In this document: positions 15,308 through 22,936 of the stretch, piece after piece | How positions within the stretch are numbered: position 1 is the stretch's first letter | How the letters are laid out: each line of letters starts with the position of its first letter | Assembly: GCA_028706585.1 (NCBI GenBank) | Contig: JAQTVX010000002.1 | Location: 1 to 29,427, forward strand | Source of the DNA: Candidatus Krumholzibacteriia bacterium | Lineage (GTDB): Bacteria > Krumholzibacteriota > Krumholzibacteriia > Krumholzibacteriales > Krumholzibacteriaceae | Direction: 5' to 3' | DNA length: 29,427 nt | Program-made: the position numbers and the translations under genes | The notes under the pieces: model-generated | Database searches by the model: none | Seen by the model: only the letters and a program-made list of their open reading frames with translations | Told to the model about the DNA's origin: nothing

Positions 15308-17251
15308 TCAGCCGCCAGTCCGGTTCTCGCCGGGCGGCTCCGCGCCGCCATCGGGATTGTCCTTGTCCGGCGCGATCTCGTCCTCGTATCCAAGGTCGAT
15401 ATCATACTCGCCCTGATCGACAGTTCCATCCGTCTCCGCCTGGCGTGCGCCGGGCCTTTCCGGCTCCGCGACTTCGCGTTTCGGGAATTTATTGATGAAT
15501 GCTTCAACTTCCTCGGCCGCTTTGCCCTCGAAATACGCGCTCACGCTCAAAACGATCCGCTTGTTCTGTGGATCGATCTTGATGACCTTGAGTGGAATCT
15601 CCATGCCGATGTCGAAGTGATCGGACGGCTTCCGAAGATTCTCGATTCCGAGGTGGGACAGAGGAACGAATCCCTCGACGTCCTCCTTGAGCTCAACCAC
15701 GGCGCCCCGGTCGAGAAGCCTCGTGATCGTTCCCTTGAGCTCCGTGCCGATGTTGAACTCCTTCGCGAGCTCGTTCCAGGGATTCTCCCTGGTTTGCTTC
15801 ATGCCGAGACTGATGCGACGCTTGGAGCTGTCGATTTCGAGAACGACGACTTCGAGCTCGTCACCCTTCCGAACCGCTTCCGACGGATGACGCACGCGCT
15901 TCGCCCACGACATATCGGAGATGTGCACGAGCCCATCGATCCCGTCCTCGATCTCCACGAATGCACCGAAGTTCGTCAGATTTCTGACCTTCCCCTTCAG
16001 GCGGGTGCCCGGCGGATACTTGCTCTCGAGCGCTTTCCATGGATCTGGCTCCAGCTGCTTGAGCCCAAGGGAGATCTTCTCGTGCTCCTTGTCGACGTTG
16101 AGCACTATGGCCTCCACCGTGTCGCCTATCGCAACCACCTTCGACGGATGTTTCACGTGGCGCGTCCATGACATCTCGGAGATGTGAATGAGTCCCTCGA
16201 TGCCCTTCTCGATCTCAACGAATGCACCGTAATCGGTGATCGAAACAACTTTCCCGCGAACCTTCGTCCCGACCGGATAGCGCTGATCGATGCCCTCCCA
16301 CGGGTAGGGCGTGAGCTGCTTGAGCCCGAGAGATATGCGCTCCCGCTCGCGATCGAAGTCGAGGATCTTCACCTTGAGCTTATCCCCGATCGCAACCACT
16401 TCGGACGGGTGGCTGACTCTTCCCCACGTCAGATCCGTGAGATGGAGCAGACCGTCAATGCCTCCGAGATCGACGAATGCGCCGAAATCGGTGATGTTCT
16501 TGACGACTCCTTCACGCTCCTGCCCCACTGCGAGCTCGGCAAGGAGCTTCTTCTTCTTCTCATCGCGCTCTTCCTCGAGCACGACGCGCCTCGATATCAC
16601 AATGTTGCGGCGCCGCTTGTTGAGCTTGATTATCTTGCATTCGAGCTCCTGGCCGATGAGCTCGTCGAGATCCGGCACCTGCCGTAGCGCAATCTGGGAG
16701 CCCGGCAGGAACGCGTCGACGCCCATGAGCTTCACGACGAGACCGCCTTTGATCCGGTGATCTACGCGCGCTTTCGCCGTGAGGCGCTTGTCATAGGCAT
16801 CCTTGATATCGTCCCAGGCCTTAATGAAATCGGCCTTTTCCTTCGAGAGAACGATGAGACCGTCCTGATTCTCCATCTTCTCCAGATACACGTCGAAGAT
16901 GTCGCCTTTCTGAACGTTCGCGACGTTGGAGAATTCGATTCGTGGAATCGAGCCTTCGCTCTTGAATCCCACGTTGACGATTACCTCGTTGTCGGACACT
17001 TCATAGACGGTGCCCTTCACGATATTGCCTTCCTGAAGCTCCGCGGCCTTTCGGTTAATGTCGCTGAGAATGCTGTCCCAGTCGGCGTTCTTCATATCTT
17101 CCCCCGAAAGCTCTTCAGGAGATACCCTCTCGAAAACCTCAAGATATGCCTGATGCTTCAGGTTACCGGCGGCGTCACCACCTTTCTCTTTCGATTCTTC
17201 CCCCGCTCCCGCAGGGCCCTGCTGTGCGTTAAGACGCTTCTCTTCTTGCAT
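15308..17251 (-). CDS. rpsA: 30S ribosomal protein S1, six S1 domains
   Basis: 647 residues. S1 binds mRNA on the 30S subunit and helps initiate translation on structured or weak leaders. Six S1/OB repeats lie at about 74-138, 154-222, 241-310, 327-397, 414-484 and 501-571. Repeats 3 to 5 are the most alike (ITDFGAFVDL, ITDYGAFVEI, LTNFGAFVEI, each ending in ISLG). A 70-residue N-terminal extension rich in Gln, Glu and Gly, and an acidic C-terminal tail (about 590-647), lie outside the repeats. The ATG at 17251 follows a near-perfect Shine-Dalgarno AAGGAGGAG (17268-17260). It has its own promoter (17291-17319) with a palindrome over the -10. ispH upstream and the cmk-ispH-rpsA order match a widespread arrangement (for example in Clostridia). 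Confidence 0.98.
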   Translation of the reverse strand: MQEEKRLNAQQGPAGAGEESKEKGGDAAGNLKHQAYLEVFERVSPEELSGEDMKNADWDSILSDINRKAAELQEGNIVKGTVYEVSDNEVIVNVGFKSEGSIPRIEFSNVANVQKGDIFDVYLEKMENQDGLIVLSKEKADFIKAWDDIKDAYDKRLTAKARVDHRIKGGLVVKLMGVDAFLPGSQIALRQVPDLDELIGQELECKIIKLNKRRRNIVISRRVVLEEERDEKKKKLLAELAVGQEREGVVKNITDFGAFVDLGGIDGLLHLTDLTWGRVSHPSEVVAIGDKLKVKILDFDRERERISLGLKQLTPYPWEGIDQRYPVGTKVRGKVVSITDYGAFVEIEKGIEGLIHISEMSWTRHVKHPSKVVAIGDTVEAIVLNVDKEHEKISLGLKQLEPDPWKALESKYPPGTRLKGKVRNLTNFGAFVEIEDGIDGLVHISDMSWAKRVRHPSEAVRKGDELEVVVLEIDSSKRRISLGMKQTRENPWNELAKEFNIGTELKGTITRLLDRGAVVELKEDVEGFVPLSHLGIENLRKPSDHFDIGMEIPLKVIKIDPQNKRIVLSVSAYFEGKAAEEVEAFINKFPKREVAEPERPGARQAETDGTVDQGEYDIDLGYEDEIAPDKDNPDGGAEPPGENRTGG

Positions 17252-17284
17252 TAATCGATCTCCTCCTTACAAGTGGAATAGGAA

Positions 17285-17299
17285 CTCTATATGATAGAG
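17285..17299. promoter_or_regulatory. Palindrome over the rpsA -10 box (operator candidate)
   Basis: On the minus strand CTCTAT-CAT-ATAGAG is a perfect 6-bp inverted repeat with a 3-nt centre. It contains the whole -10 hexamer TATCAT (17296-17291) and ends at about the expected transcription start (near 17284). Because most of it lies upstream of the start, it fits a DNA operator better than an mRNA hairpin. The binding factor is unknown. Confidence 0.4.
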
Positions 17300-17319
17300 G
17301 CTGATGCGTGCGATTGCAA
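17291..17319 (-). promoter_or_regulatory. Sigma70-type promoter of rpsA
   Basis: In the 91-bp ispH-rpsA gap, TTGCAA (17319-17314) and TATCAT (17296-17291) are separated by exactly 17 bp on the minus strand. They match 5 of 6 and 5 of 6 consensus positions by my count. The predicted start is about 33 nt before the rpsA ATG, leaving room for the strong Shine-Dalgarno. This gives S1 expression independent of the upstream operon. Confidence 0.72.
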
Positions 17320-17342
17320 GCTGTTTTTGGATCCGCTGACGC

Positions 17343-18209
17343 TCAGGACGAAAGGCCGTCTGCGACCCCGGCGATCCTCGCAAGAACCGCATCTATGAGC
17401 CAATCCGGGGTCGAAGTTCCCGTCGTCAAACCTATCCTGCGCACCCGTTCGAACCAGGCGGAATCGATCTCATCCGCGGATTCGATGAGATGCGTCGGCA
17501 CATGCGCGTCGATGCATACCTGAAACAGGCTCTTCGTGTTGGAGCTGTTTCTGCCGCCCACAACGATCATGAGATCCACCTTTTTCGCCAGAGCGAGCGT
17601 CGCCGCACGGCGCGCCTCCGTCGCCTGGCAGATGGTATCACGGACGCGAAGGTCCCGCACCCTGCCGGAAAGGACTTTTATCACCTTATCGGCGTCGCCG
17701 CGCGCGAAGGTCGTTTGAATCACGACGCCGGCCTTATCGATCGGGACGACGGAGGCCGCCTCGACTTCGTCCCTCACTATGATAACGCCCTTTCCGGCAT
17801 GCCCCGCGATCCCCTGAACCTCGGGGTGATCCCGATCGCCGATGATGATCACCAGCAGCGATTCCTCGCTGTATTGCTTCACAAAGCTCTGGCTTCGCTG
17901 CACGAACGGGCATGTCGCGTCCAGAATAAGAATGCCGCGGCGCCGGGCTTCCTGAATCAGGTCCGGATGAACGCCGTGGGCGCGAAGAACGAGAGTTCCG
18001 CCCGCCGCGACTTCTTCGAGGGACGCGACGGATCGAACGCCTCTGGCCCGAAGCCGTTCAACTTCCGGAGGATTATGGATAACGTCGCCCAGCGTATAGA
18101 TCGGCTCGCCTACGCTTGCGAGACCCTGCTCTATGAGCCGCATCGCGCGCTTGACGCCGAAGCAGTAACCAGCGTGGGATGAAGTGAGAATCTCAATTTT
18201 CCGTTTCAT
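17343..18209 (-). CDS. ispH: 4-hydroxy-3-methylbut-2-enyl diphosphate reductase IspH (LytB)
   Basis: 288 residues. The last enzyme of the MEP pathway, reducing HMBPP to IPP and DMAPP with a [4Fe-4S] cluster. The three cluster cysteines are C16 (GYCFGVKRA), C100 (DATCPFV) and C194 (DTICQAT). Substrate residues include H45 (DVIHNP), H78 (RAHGV) and H128 with E130 in the DHPE block, the Glu being the expected proton donor. The C-terminal GGRNSSNTKSL and TTGTSTPDWL blocks are standard. The ATG at 18209 lies 17 bp inside the end of the cmk-plsC fusion gene, so it is co-translated with it. It is the last gene before the rpsA promoter. Its product DMAPP is the donor used by MiaA, encoded 13 kb downstream. 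Confidence 0.97.
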   Translation of the reverse strand: MKRKIEILTSSHAGYCFGVKRAMRLIEQGLASVGEPIYTLGDVIHNPPEVERLRARGVRSVASLEEVAAGGTLVLRAHGVHPDLIQEARRRGILILDATCPFVQRSQSFVKQYSEESLLVIIIGDRDHPEVQGIAGHAGKGVIIVRDEVEAASVVPIDKAGVVIQTTFARGDADKVIKVLSGRVRDLRVRDTICQATEARRAATLALAKKVDLMIVVGGRNSSNTKSLFQVCIDAHVPTHLIESADEIDSAWFERVRRIGLTTGTSTPDWLIDAVLARIAGVADGLSS

Positions 18210-19557
18210 CTTTCAGCATTCCGATCGCGCTGCGCACCATACCAGTGAGAACGCGGTACGCGTCTCTCCTGTCTCCGGCGGCGCAATCCACGCCGACACG
18301 AATTGGAGGACCGATCCGCACGGATAGCCGGCGGCGCCTCGAGAGGCAATGGAGCAGGCGGCTCGTTCCGGATACGTAAACTGGAACGATTGCAACGCCG
18401 CTTTTCAGCGCCGTGAAACCGAGTCCAGGCTTGAGATCTCTCAGCTCTTCCGTCCGCGAGCGGGTTCCTTCGGGGAACATGAGAATGGAGCGGCCCGCAC
18501 CCAGAAGCGCCAGGATGCGTTTCATCGTGCTTCGCTCCATCTCCTCGCGGTCGACCGGAATCGCGTGGTAAATCCTTATGAGCGAGGCAAATGCCCGGTT
18601 TCGGAAAAGCTCCTTCTTCGCAAGGAACCATACCTCACGGTCCAAGGCGCAACCCACGACCAGCGGGTCCGAGTACGAGCAGTGGTTGCTCGCGAAGATG
18701 TAGTTCTCGCGGCATCGCAAATGCTCCGAACCGAATACCCGCAGGCCGAAAACGACTCTAAAGAATGCTCTCACGAGCCAACGCGATATTCCATAGTAAC
18801 CGCTCATCGCCGCGAAGGGATTGCGCTCTCCCTTCGATACGGCGAGCGATTCCATTCTCCCCACCTCCCGAATCACTTCCGCCTCGATCAGATCGACCTG
18901 AGCTTCTATCGTAAGATGCGACGTATCGACGACAAGCGCGCCAGCGGGCTTGAGGAGCGGGCTCTCGATCCGGCTCGAATCCATCTCATCGCGCGAACGA
19001 ATGTTCTCCCTTATCTCCGAAGCGTCCTGCTCGATCCCCATGCTCCTGAGCTGTTCCCGACGCCGACTCACGCGCGCTTCCATATCGGCCACGAGAAAGA
19101 CCCTCACGTTGGCTTGCGGGAATACGACCGTCCCGGTGTCCCTTCCCTCCGCAACTATCCCGCCCCTTTCTCCGATTCGCCGCTGGAGCCGAACCATTTC
19201 TTTTCGCACGCCTTCATACCTGCTCACCGGGGATACGAACCGCGAGACCCCGGGCGTTCGGATTTCGGCGTCGACGTTTCTTCCGTCGATAAACAGGGAG
19301 GGCTTGCCGTTGACCGTTCGCATCTCGAGGTTCAGGCTAGAGGCCACGGCTGAAACAGCCTCTTCATTCTCCGGATCGATATTGCGCTCCAGAACCGCAA
19401 GGGCGACTGCCCTGTACATGGCCCCGGTATCGAGGTACGTCAGGCCCAATTTCGCGGAAAGACGCTCGGCGGTCGTGCTCTTGCCCGATCCAGCAGGTCC
19501 GTCGATCGTGAGGATGAATCCCCCCAAGATCGCCCTTGCGCTCTCTGATAGATTCAT
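18193..19557 (-). CDS. cmk-plsC: Cytidylate kinase / 1-acylglycerol-3-phosphate acyltransferase fusion
   Basis: 454 residues from the ATG at 19557 (a 33-bp longer TTG frame lacks a Shine-Dalgarno). Residues about 12-233 are CMP kinase: P-loop GPAGSGKS (20-27), LDTGAMYRA (42-50), EGRDTGTVVFPQA (137-149) and the SRDEMDSSR block. It phosphorylates CMP/dCMP. Residues about 255-445 are a PlsC-type acyltransferase: the catalytic HX4D motif NHCSYSDP with H292 and D297, FPEGTRSR (361-368) and VPVYVSGTSR. It acylates lysophosphatidic acid to phosphatidic acid. Both halves keep their catalytic motifs and the join (about 233-255) reads through without a stop. cmk and plsC are neighbours in many genomes, so fusion is a natural step. 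CMP is released by phospholipid synthases that use CDP-diacylglycerol, offering a metabolic rationale (inference). Confidence 0.93.
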   Translation of the reverse strand: MNLSESARAILGGFILTIDGPAGSGKSTTAERLSAKLGLTYLDTGAMYRAVALAVLERNIDPENEEAVSAVASSLNLEMRTVNGKPSLFIDGRNVDAEIRTPGVSRFVSPVSRYEGVRKEMVRLQRRIGERGGIVAEGRDTGTVVFPQANVRVFLVADMEARVSRRREQLRSMGIEQDASEIRENIRSRDEMDSSRIESPLLKPAGALVVDTSHLTIEAQVDLIEAEVIREVGRMESLAVSKGERNPFAAMSGYYGISRWLVRAFFRVVFGLRVFGSEHLRCRENYIFASNHCSYSDPLVVGCALDREVWFLAKKELFRNRAFASLIRIYHAIPVDREEMERSTMKRILALLGAGRSILMFPEGTRSRTEELRDLKPGLGFTALKSGVAIVPVYVSGTSRLLHCLSRRRRLSVRIGPPIRVGVDCAAGDRRDAYRVLTGMVRSAIGMLKDETEN

Positions 19558-19596
19558 GGGGTAGCCCCGCAATGCCACAAAATGGCGCAAGGAGCG

Positions 19597-20694
19597 CTAC
19601 ACAAGCTCCTTGAGAGTCTCGATGAACTTCCTGTTTTCATAAGGAGTGCCGACCGTCACCCGGAAGCTGTCTTCACCGAGGCCGAACGGCTTCATCGGGC
19701 GTACTATGATCCCCTTCTGCATGAGCTGTTCGATGATCGCGCTGTTCCCAGGGGGTGGTACGGCGAGAAGAAAATTCGTCTGTGATGGCGGGACGACGAA
19801 TCCGAGCTTCTGCAGCTCCACTCGTACGAAATCAAGCTCGTCCCTGTTTTCCTTCACCCTCACGCGGATCTTGTCCATGTGCTTGAGCGCCGCCCTCGCC
19901 GCGGCCTGCGCGATGCTGTTTACGTTGAACGGTTGCCGAACCTTGTTCAGGCAAGTGACAACGTCCTCGTGCGACAGCGAGTAACCGATCCTCACGCCGG
20001 CGAGGGAATGAATCTTCGAGAACGTGCGCAGCACGATGACATTGGGGTGTTTGCTGAGCAGGTCTGGCGTATCGGGGAAATCCGCCGCCGCGACGTATTC
20101 ATAATAGGCCTCGTCGAATGCAACGAGAACCTCCTTCGGAAGATCCTCGACGAGAAGGTCCACTTCGCTTTTCGACACGTACGTCGAGGTTGGATTGTTC
20201 GGATTGCATATGATTACGAGCTTCGTCTCGCGCGTTACAGCCGCGCGCATCGACGGCAAATCGAGACGATAATCCTTAAGCGGCACTTGGACCGACTTCA
20301 CGCCGGCCAGCTGGCTCACTATCGGATAAACCTGGAAGCTGGGCCAAGCATATACGATCTCGTCGCTTCCGCCCACGAATGCCCTAACCAGCAGATCGAG
20401 TATTTCGTTCGATCCATTGCCGATGAATATCTGATTCGGGTTCACGCCGTGGTGTTTTGCAAGCTCGATACAGAGGTTGTAGCATCCGGAATCTGGATAG
20501 CGATTGATCTCGGAGAGCTCCTCGATAATCGCCTGGCGGGCCTCTTCGATCGGTTCGTACGGATTTTCATTCGATGCAAGCTTGATTATCTCGCCTTGAA
20601 TGTTGCGCTCGCGGCGCAGCTCTTCGATCGGTTTGCCCGGCACGTAAGGCTTCACGTTCTTCAGATGAGGCTGCATCAAGTCAACTATGGACAT
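19597..20694 (-). CDS. hisC: Histidinol-phosphate aminotransferase
   Basis: 365 residues, a PLP-dependent class I/II aminotransferase of the HisC family, expected to convert imidazole-acetol phosphate to histidinol phosphate. Visible are IKLASNENPYEP (about 37-48), the PLP-ring loop CNPNNPTS (163-170), D194 in AFDEAYYEY, the Schiff-base Lys227 in RTFSKIHSLAGVRIGY, and phosphate-binding R235. The ATG at 20694 overlaps the rluB stop by 10 bp, with GGGGAGG about 10 nt upstream. No other histidine gene is in the window, so the gene is separated from any his operon. HisC-like enzymes can also transaminate aromatic keto acids, and sequence alone does not exclude this. It is 39 bp before the cmk-plsC gene in the same operon. 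Confidence 0.9.
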   Translation of the reverse strand: MSIVDLMQPHLKNVKPYVPGKPIEELRRERNIQGEIIKLASNENPYEPIEEARQAIIEELSEINRYPDSGCYNLCIELAKHHGVNPNQIFIGNGSNEILDLLVRAFVGGSDEIVYAWPSFQVYPIVSQLAGVKSVQVPLKDYRLDLPSMRAAVTRETKLVIICNPNNPTSTYVSKSEVDLLVEDLPKEVLVAFDEAYYEYVAAADFPDTPDLLSKHPNVIVLRTFSKIHSLAGVRIGYSLSHEDVVTCLNKVRQPFNVNSIAQAAARAALKHMDKIRVRVKENRDELDFVRVELQKLGFVVPPSQTNFLLAVPPPGNSAIIEQLMQKGIIVRPMKPFGLGEDSFRVTVGTPYENRKFIETLKELV

Positions 20695-21452
20695 GTCTGT
20701 TGATCCTCCCCTTGTCGTATCAACCCTGCGAGCTCGCGCAGCCTCCGCTCCTCAAACTCGGTGAGGGGCCGAATGGCTCCCGGCGCAACATCCTCGAAAG
20801 CAAGGTCGCCGAGCGCAACGCGAGCCAGCGCCAGGGTTTTGTGCCCGAACATCGCGAACATCCCTCTGATCTGGCGTTTCCTTCCCTCCATCAAACGAAT
20901 CTGAAGGGTCGTCGTTCCTCGTCCCCGCTCAAGAATCCTCGCCGAGCATGGCCTCGTCAAATACCCTGCCAGCTCGACGCCGCTCGAAATTCTCGCCGCC
21001 GTTTCGTCGGCCACGTTGCCTTCAACCTTCAGTGCATAGGTCTTCTCGATCTTGAAACGCGGGTGCGTAAGACGATACGCGAGATCGCCGTCGTTCGTCA
21101 GAATCAGAATGCCCGAAGTATCGTAATCCAGCCTTCCCACGGGAAAAATGCGCTCCGTGATCCCGTTTTCTCTGGCGACGTCGATTACCGTTCTCCGGTT
21201 GAAGGAATCGCTCGCCGTGCTCAAGACGCCGATCGGCTTATTCAGAACGAACACCCTCGTTGCGGCGCCGCGCTCGACTGGGCGCCCGTTCACGGCTACA
21301 GAGTCTGCGTCCGGATCGACGGTCGCCGCCAGTTTAGTGAGCACGTTCCCGTTGACCGCGACGAGCCCTTGCCTGATCAGATCCTCACATTTCCTCCGCG
21401 ATCCGAAGCCGGCGGAAGCGAGATATCGATTGATCCTGACTTTCGCGCTCAT
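20685..21452 (-). CDS. rluB: 23S rRNA pseudouridine synthase, RluB/RsuA family
   Basis: 255 residues. An N-terminal S4 RNA-binding domain (about 4-60, with INRYLASAGFGSRRKCEDLI) is followed by the RsuA/RluB/E/F catalytic domain. The catalytic Asp is D109 in GRLDYDTSG (106-114), after LNKPIGVLST, and the uracil-contacting block MEGRKRQIRGMF is present. This family converts a specific uridine of rRNA to pseudouridine. In bacteria with this gene order next to scpB the product is usually called RluB (23S position equivalent to 2605 in E. coli), but RsuA or RluE specificity cannot be excluded from sequence. The ATG overlaps the scpB stop as ATGA (21452-21449). scpA-scpB-rluB is a well-known conserved cluster. 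Confidence 0.93.
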   Translation of the reverse strand: MSAKVRINRYLASAGFGSRRKCEDLIRQGLVAVNGNVLTKLAATVDPDADSVAVNGRPVERGAATRVFVLNKPIGVLSTASDSFNRRTVIDVARENGITERIFPVGRLDYDTSGILILTNDGDLAYRLTHPRFKIEKTYALKVEGNVADETAARISSGVELAGYLTRPCSARILERGRGTTTLQIRLMEGRKRQIRGMFAMFGHKTLALARVALGDLAFEDVAPGAIRPLTEFEERRLRELAGLIRQGEDQQTCP

Positions 21453-22087
21453 TGCCCATTCGTCTGCGGCGTGTTGTTCTCTCCTTGAGCGGAACCGGGC
21501 GGCGGAACGAGCGGCTTCTCGACCGCGGTATCCATTGCGAATTTGCGCTCCAGATCCTCTATGCTCGGCAGATCCCTGAAATCCTTGAGGCCGAGATACT
21601 CCAGGAATTTCTTCGTCGTTGAATAAAAAAACGGCTTTCCGATGCCTTCGCCCCTGCCGCTGATCGATATAAGCTCGCGTTCGATCAGCGTCGCGAGAAC
21701 ACCTTCACAGTTGACACCTCGAATCGCCTCGATCTGCATGCGTCCTATCGGCTGCTTGTATGCGATAATGGCTAGCGTCTCGAGCGCGGGCTGAGTGAGC
21801 TTCGCCTTCTTTCTTCCCTTGAAAAGGCGGGAGATCGTCCCGGAGAATTCCGGAAGCGTCGCGAGCTGGTACCCTCCCGCCACCTCGACGATCGTATAGC
21901 TCCTTGCCGATTCCGTGTAAAACGCCGAGAGAGCGCCTATGGCGGAAAGGACCTGCCGGTTTGATGCGGCGTCGACGAGAGAGGCGAGCTTCGCTGCGGA
22001 GAGAGGCGTATCGGAAGCGAACAGAAGCGCTTCAATGTCGCGCTCCAGCGATTTGCTATCGTTTTCAAAGCAGGTATCTTCATCCAT
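21449..22087 (-). CDS. scpB: Segregation and condensation protein B
   Basis: 212 residues from the ATG at 22087, chosen because GGAAGG lies 8 nt upstream. Longer in-frame starts (22105, 22174) fall inside scpA. ScpB is the winged-helix subunit that joins ScpA and SMC in the bacterial condensin that compacts and separates chromosomes. Visible blocks are SLERDIEALLFASDTPLS at the N-terminus, LTQPALETLAIIAYKQPI and IEAIRGVNCEGVLATLIERELI, which form the two winged helices, then GRGEGIGKPFFYSTTKKFLEYLGL. The C-terminal tail is Pro- and Asn-rich and disordered. It overlaps scpA by 8 bp and rluB by 4 bp. The SMC gene itself is not in the window. Confidence 0.95.
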   Translation of the reverse strand: MDEDTCFENDSKSLERDIEALLFASDTPLSAAKLASLVDAASNRQVLSAIGALSAFYTESARSYTIVEVAGGYQLATLPEFSGTISRLFKGRKKAKLTQPALETLAIIAYKQPIGRMQIEAIRGVNCEGVLATLIERELISISGRGEGIGKPFFYSTTKKFLEYLGLKDFRDLPSIEDLERKFAMDTAVEKPLVPPPGSAQGENNTPQTNGQ

Positions 22088-22823
22088 TCGCTGATCCTTC
22101 CGCATCAATATATGAACCCACTCCAGGCTTGTAAAGCCAGATGTCCGCGGCGTGGCCCATCTGCCGGGCGACAAGCTCGCCGAGCTTGATCATCTCGAGC
22201 ATGGCGAGAAACGTGACTATGATCTCAATCTTGGTGAACTCGCCTGCGAAAAGTTCCGTGAAAAGAACCTCTGATCTTTCCAGGAGCTTTGCGCTGATCA
22301 TCTCGATCTTCTGTTCGACGGTCACGGAATCGGGGATCACCCGATAGATCGTCTGCTGCTTGATATTCTTCAAGATCCCTTGGAGTGCCTCGAGAAGATC
22401 GAAGAGTGTGACATCGGCGGGCTCATTCGACACATCCTCTTCTTCGATCCGGGCGGCGGGCCTCGGAAAGACCCTTCTGCGATCCTCCTCTTTCGTAGCG
22501 AAGCAGCTCGCAGCTTCCTTGAATTTCCGGTACTCGAGAAGGTTTTTGATAAGCTCATCCCGAGGATCTGCCTCTTCTTCATCCAAACCCTCATGCCTGG
22601 GCAGAAGCATCTGCGATTTGATACGCATGAGGGTGGCAGCCATAACGAAGAACTCCCCCGCCACCTCGAGCTCGAGCTCCTGCATGATTTCGATGTACGC
22701 GAGGTATTCACGGGTAATATGGGAAATCGGTATGTCGTAGATATTGATTTTGTCACGCCGAATGAGGTGAAGAAGAAGATCCAGGGGCCCCTCGAATTGC
22801 ACTAGACGAATCTGGTATGTCAT
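22080..22823 (-). CDS. scpA: Segregation and condensation protein A (kleisin)
   Basis: 247 residues from the ATG at 22823, which has GGGAGG 7 nt upstream. ScpA is the kleisin that bridges the two SMC heads with ScpB. The N-terminal block FEGPLDLLLHLIRRDKINIYDIPI (about 10-33) and the FVMAATLMRIKSQMLLP helix are diagnostic. An acidic middle (about 78-90 and 128-135) is followed by the C-terminal winged helix (about 170-230, with VTFLAMLEMIKLGEL) that contacts the SMC head. The first gene of the scpA-scpB-rluB-hisC-cmk/plsC-ispH operon, it is preceded by a good promoter at 22899-22927. A TTG extension to 22844 would overlap the Shine-Dalgarno and is rejected. Confidence 0.95.
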   Translation of the reverse strand: MTYQIRLVQFEGPLDLLLHLIRRDKINIYDIPISHITREYLAYIEIMQELELEVAGEFFVMAATLMRIKSQMLLPRHEGLDEEEADPRDELIKNLLEYRKFKEAASCFATKEEDRRRVFPRPAARIEEEDVSNEPADVTLFDLLEALQGILKNIKQQTIYRVIPDSVTVEQKIEMISAKLLERSEVLFTELFAGEFTKIEIIVTFLAMLEMIKLGELVARQMGHAADIWLYKPGVGSYIDAEGSANG

Positions 22824-22898
22824 CGAAGGGCCTCCCTGCCCCAACGAGCCGTAACTGGCGAAACGAACGCCGTATGGGTGATTGTTCTCAAGCGCACG

Positions 22899-22927
22899 AT
22901 GCTATTGTATGAGTGGCTCCCTGTCAA
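22899..22927 (-). promoter_or_regulatory. Sigma70-type promoter of the scpA operon
   Basis: On the minus strand a perfect TTGACA (22927-22922) is followed after 17 bp by TAGCAT (22904-22899). The expected start near 22892 leaves a leader of about 70 nt before scpA. It lies in the 113-bp gap after xerD, which is the longest gap in this part of the window and otherwise holds nothing I recognise. Confidence 0.72.
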
Positions 22928-22936
22928 TCCTTTCCT

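Noticed and set aside
15284..16171. 295-codon plus-strand open frame opposite rpsA
   Set aside because: Its internal repetitiveness mirrors the S1 repeats on the other strand. It is a shadow of rpsA.
17252..17342. Riboswitch or structured leader before rpsA
   Set aside because: With the promoter at 17291-17319 the mRNA leader is only about 33 nt, too short for a riboswitch. The palindrome is mostly upstream of the predicted start.
18349..19353. 334-codon plus-strand open frame opposite the cmk-plsC fusion
   Set aside because: Antisense to a gene with two sets of intact catalytic motifs. Composition is rich in Arg, His and Glu without any domain.
22824..22936. A dif recombination site near xerD
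   Set aside because: I looked for an approximately 28-bp inverted element with an AT-rich centre in the gap and found none. dif usually lies near the replication terminus, away from xer genes.
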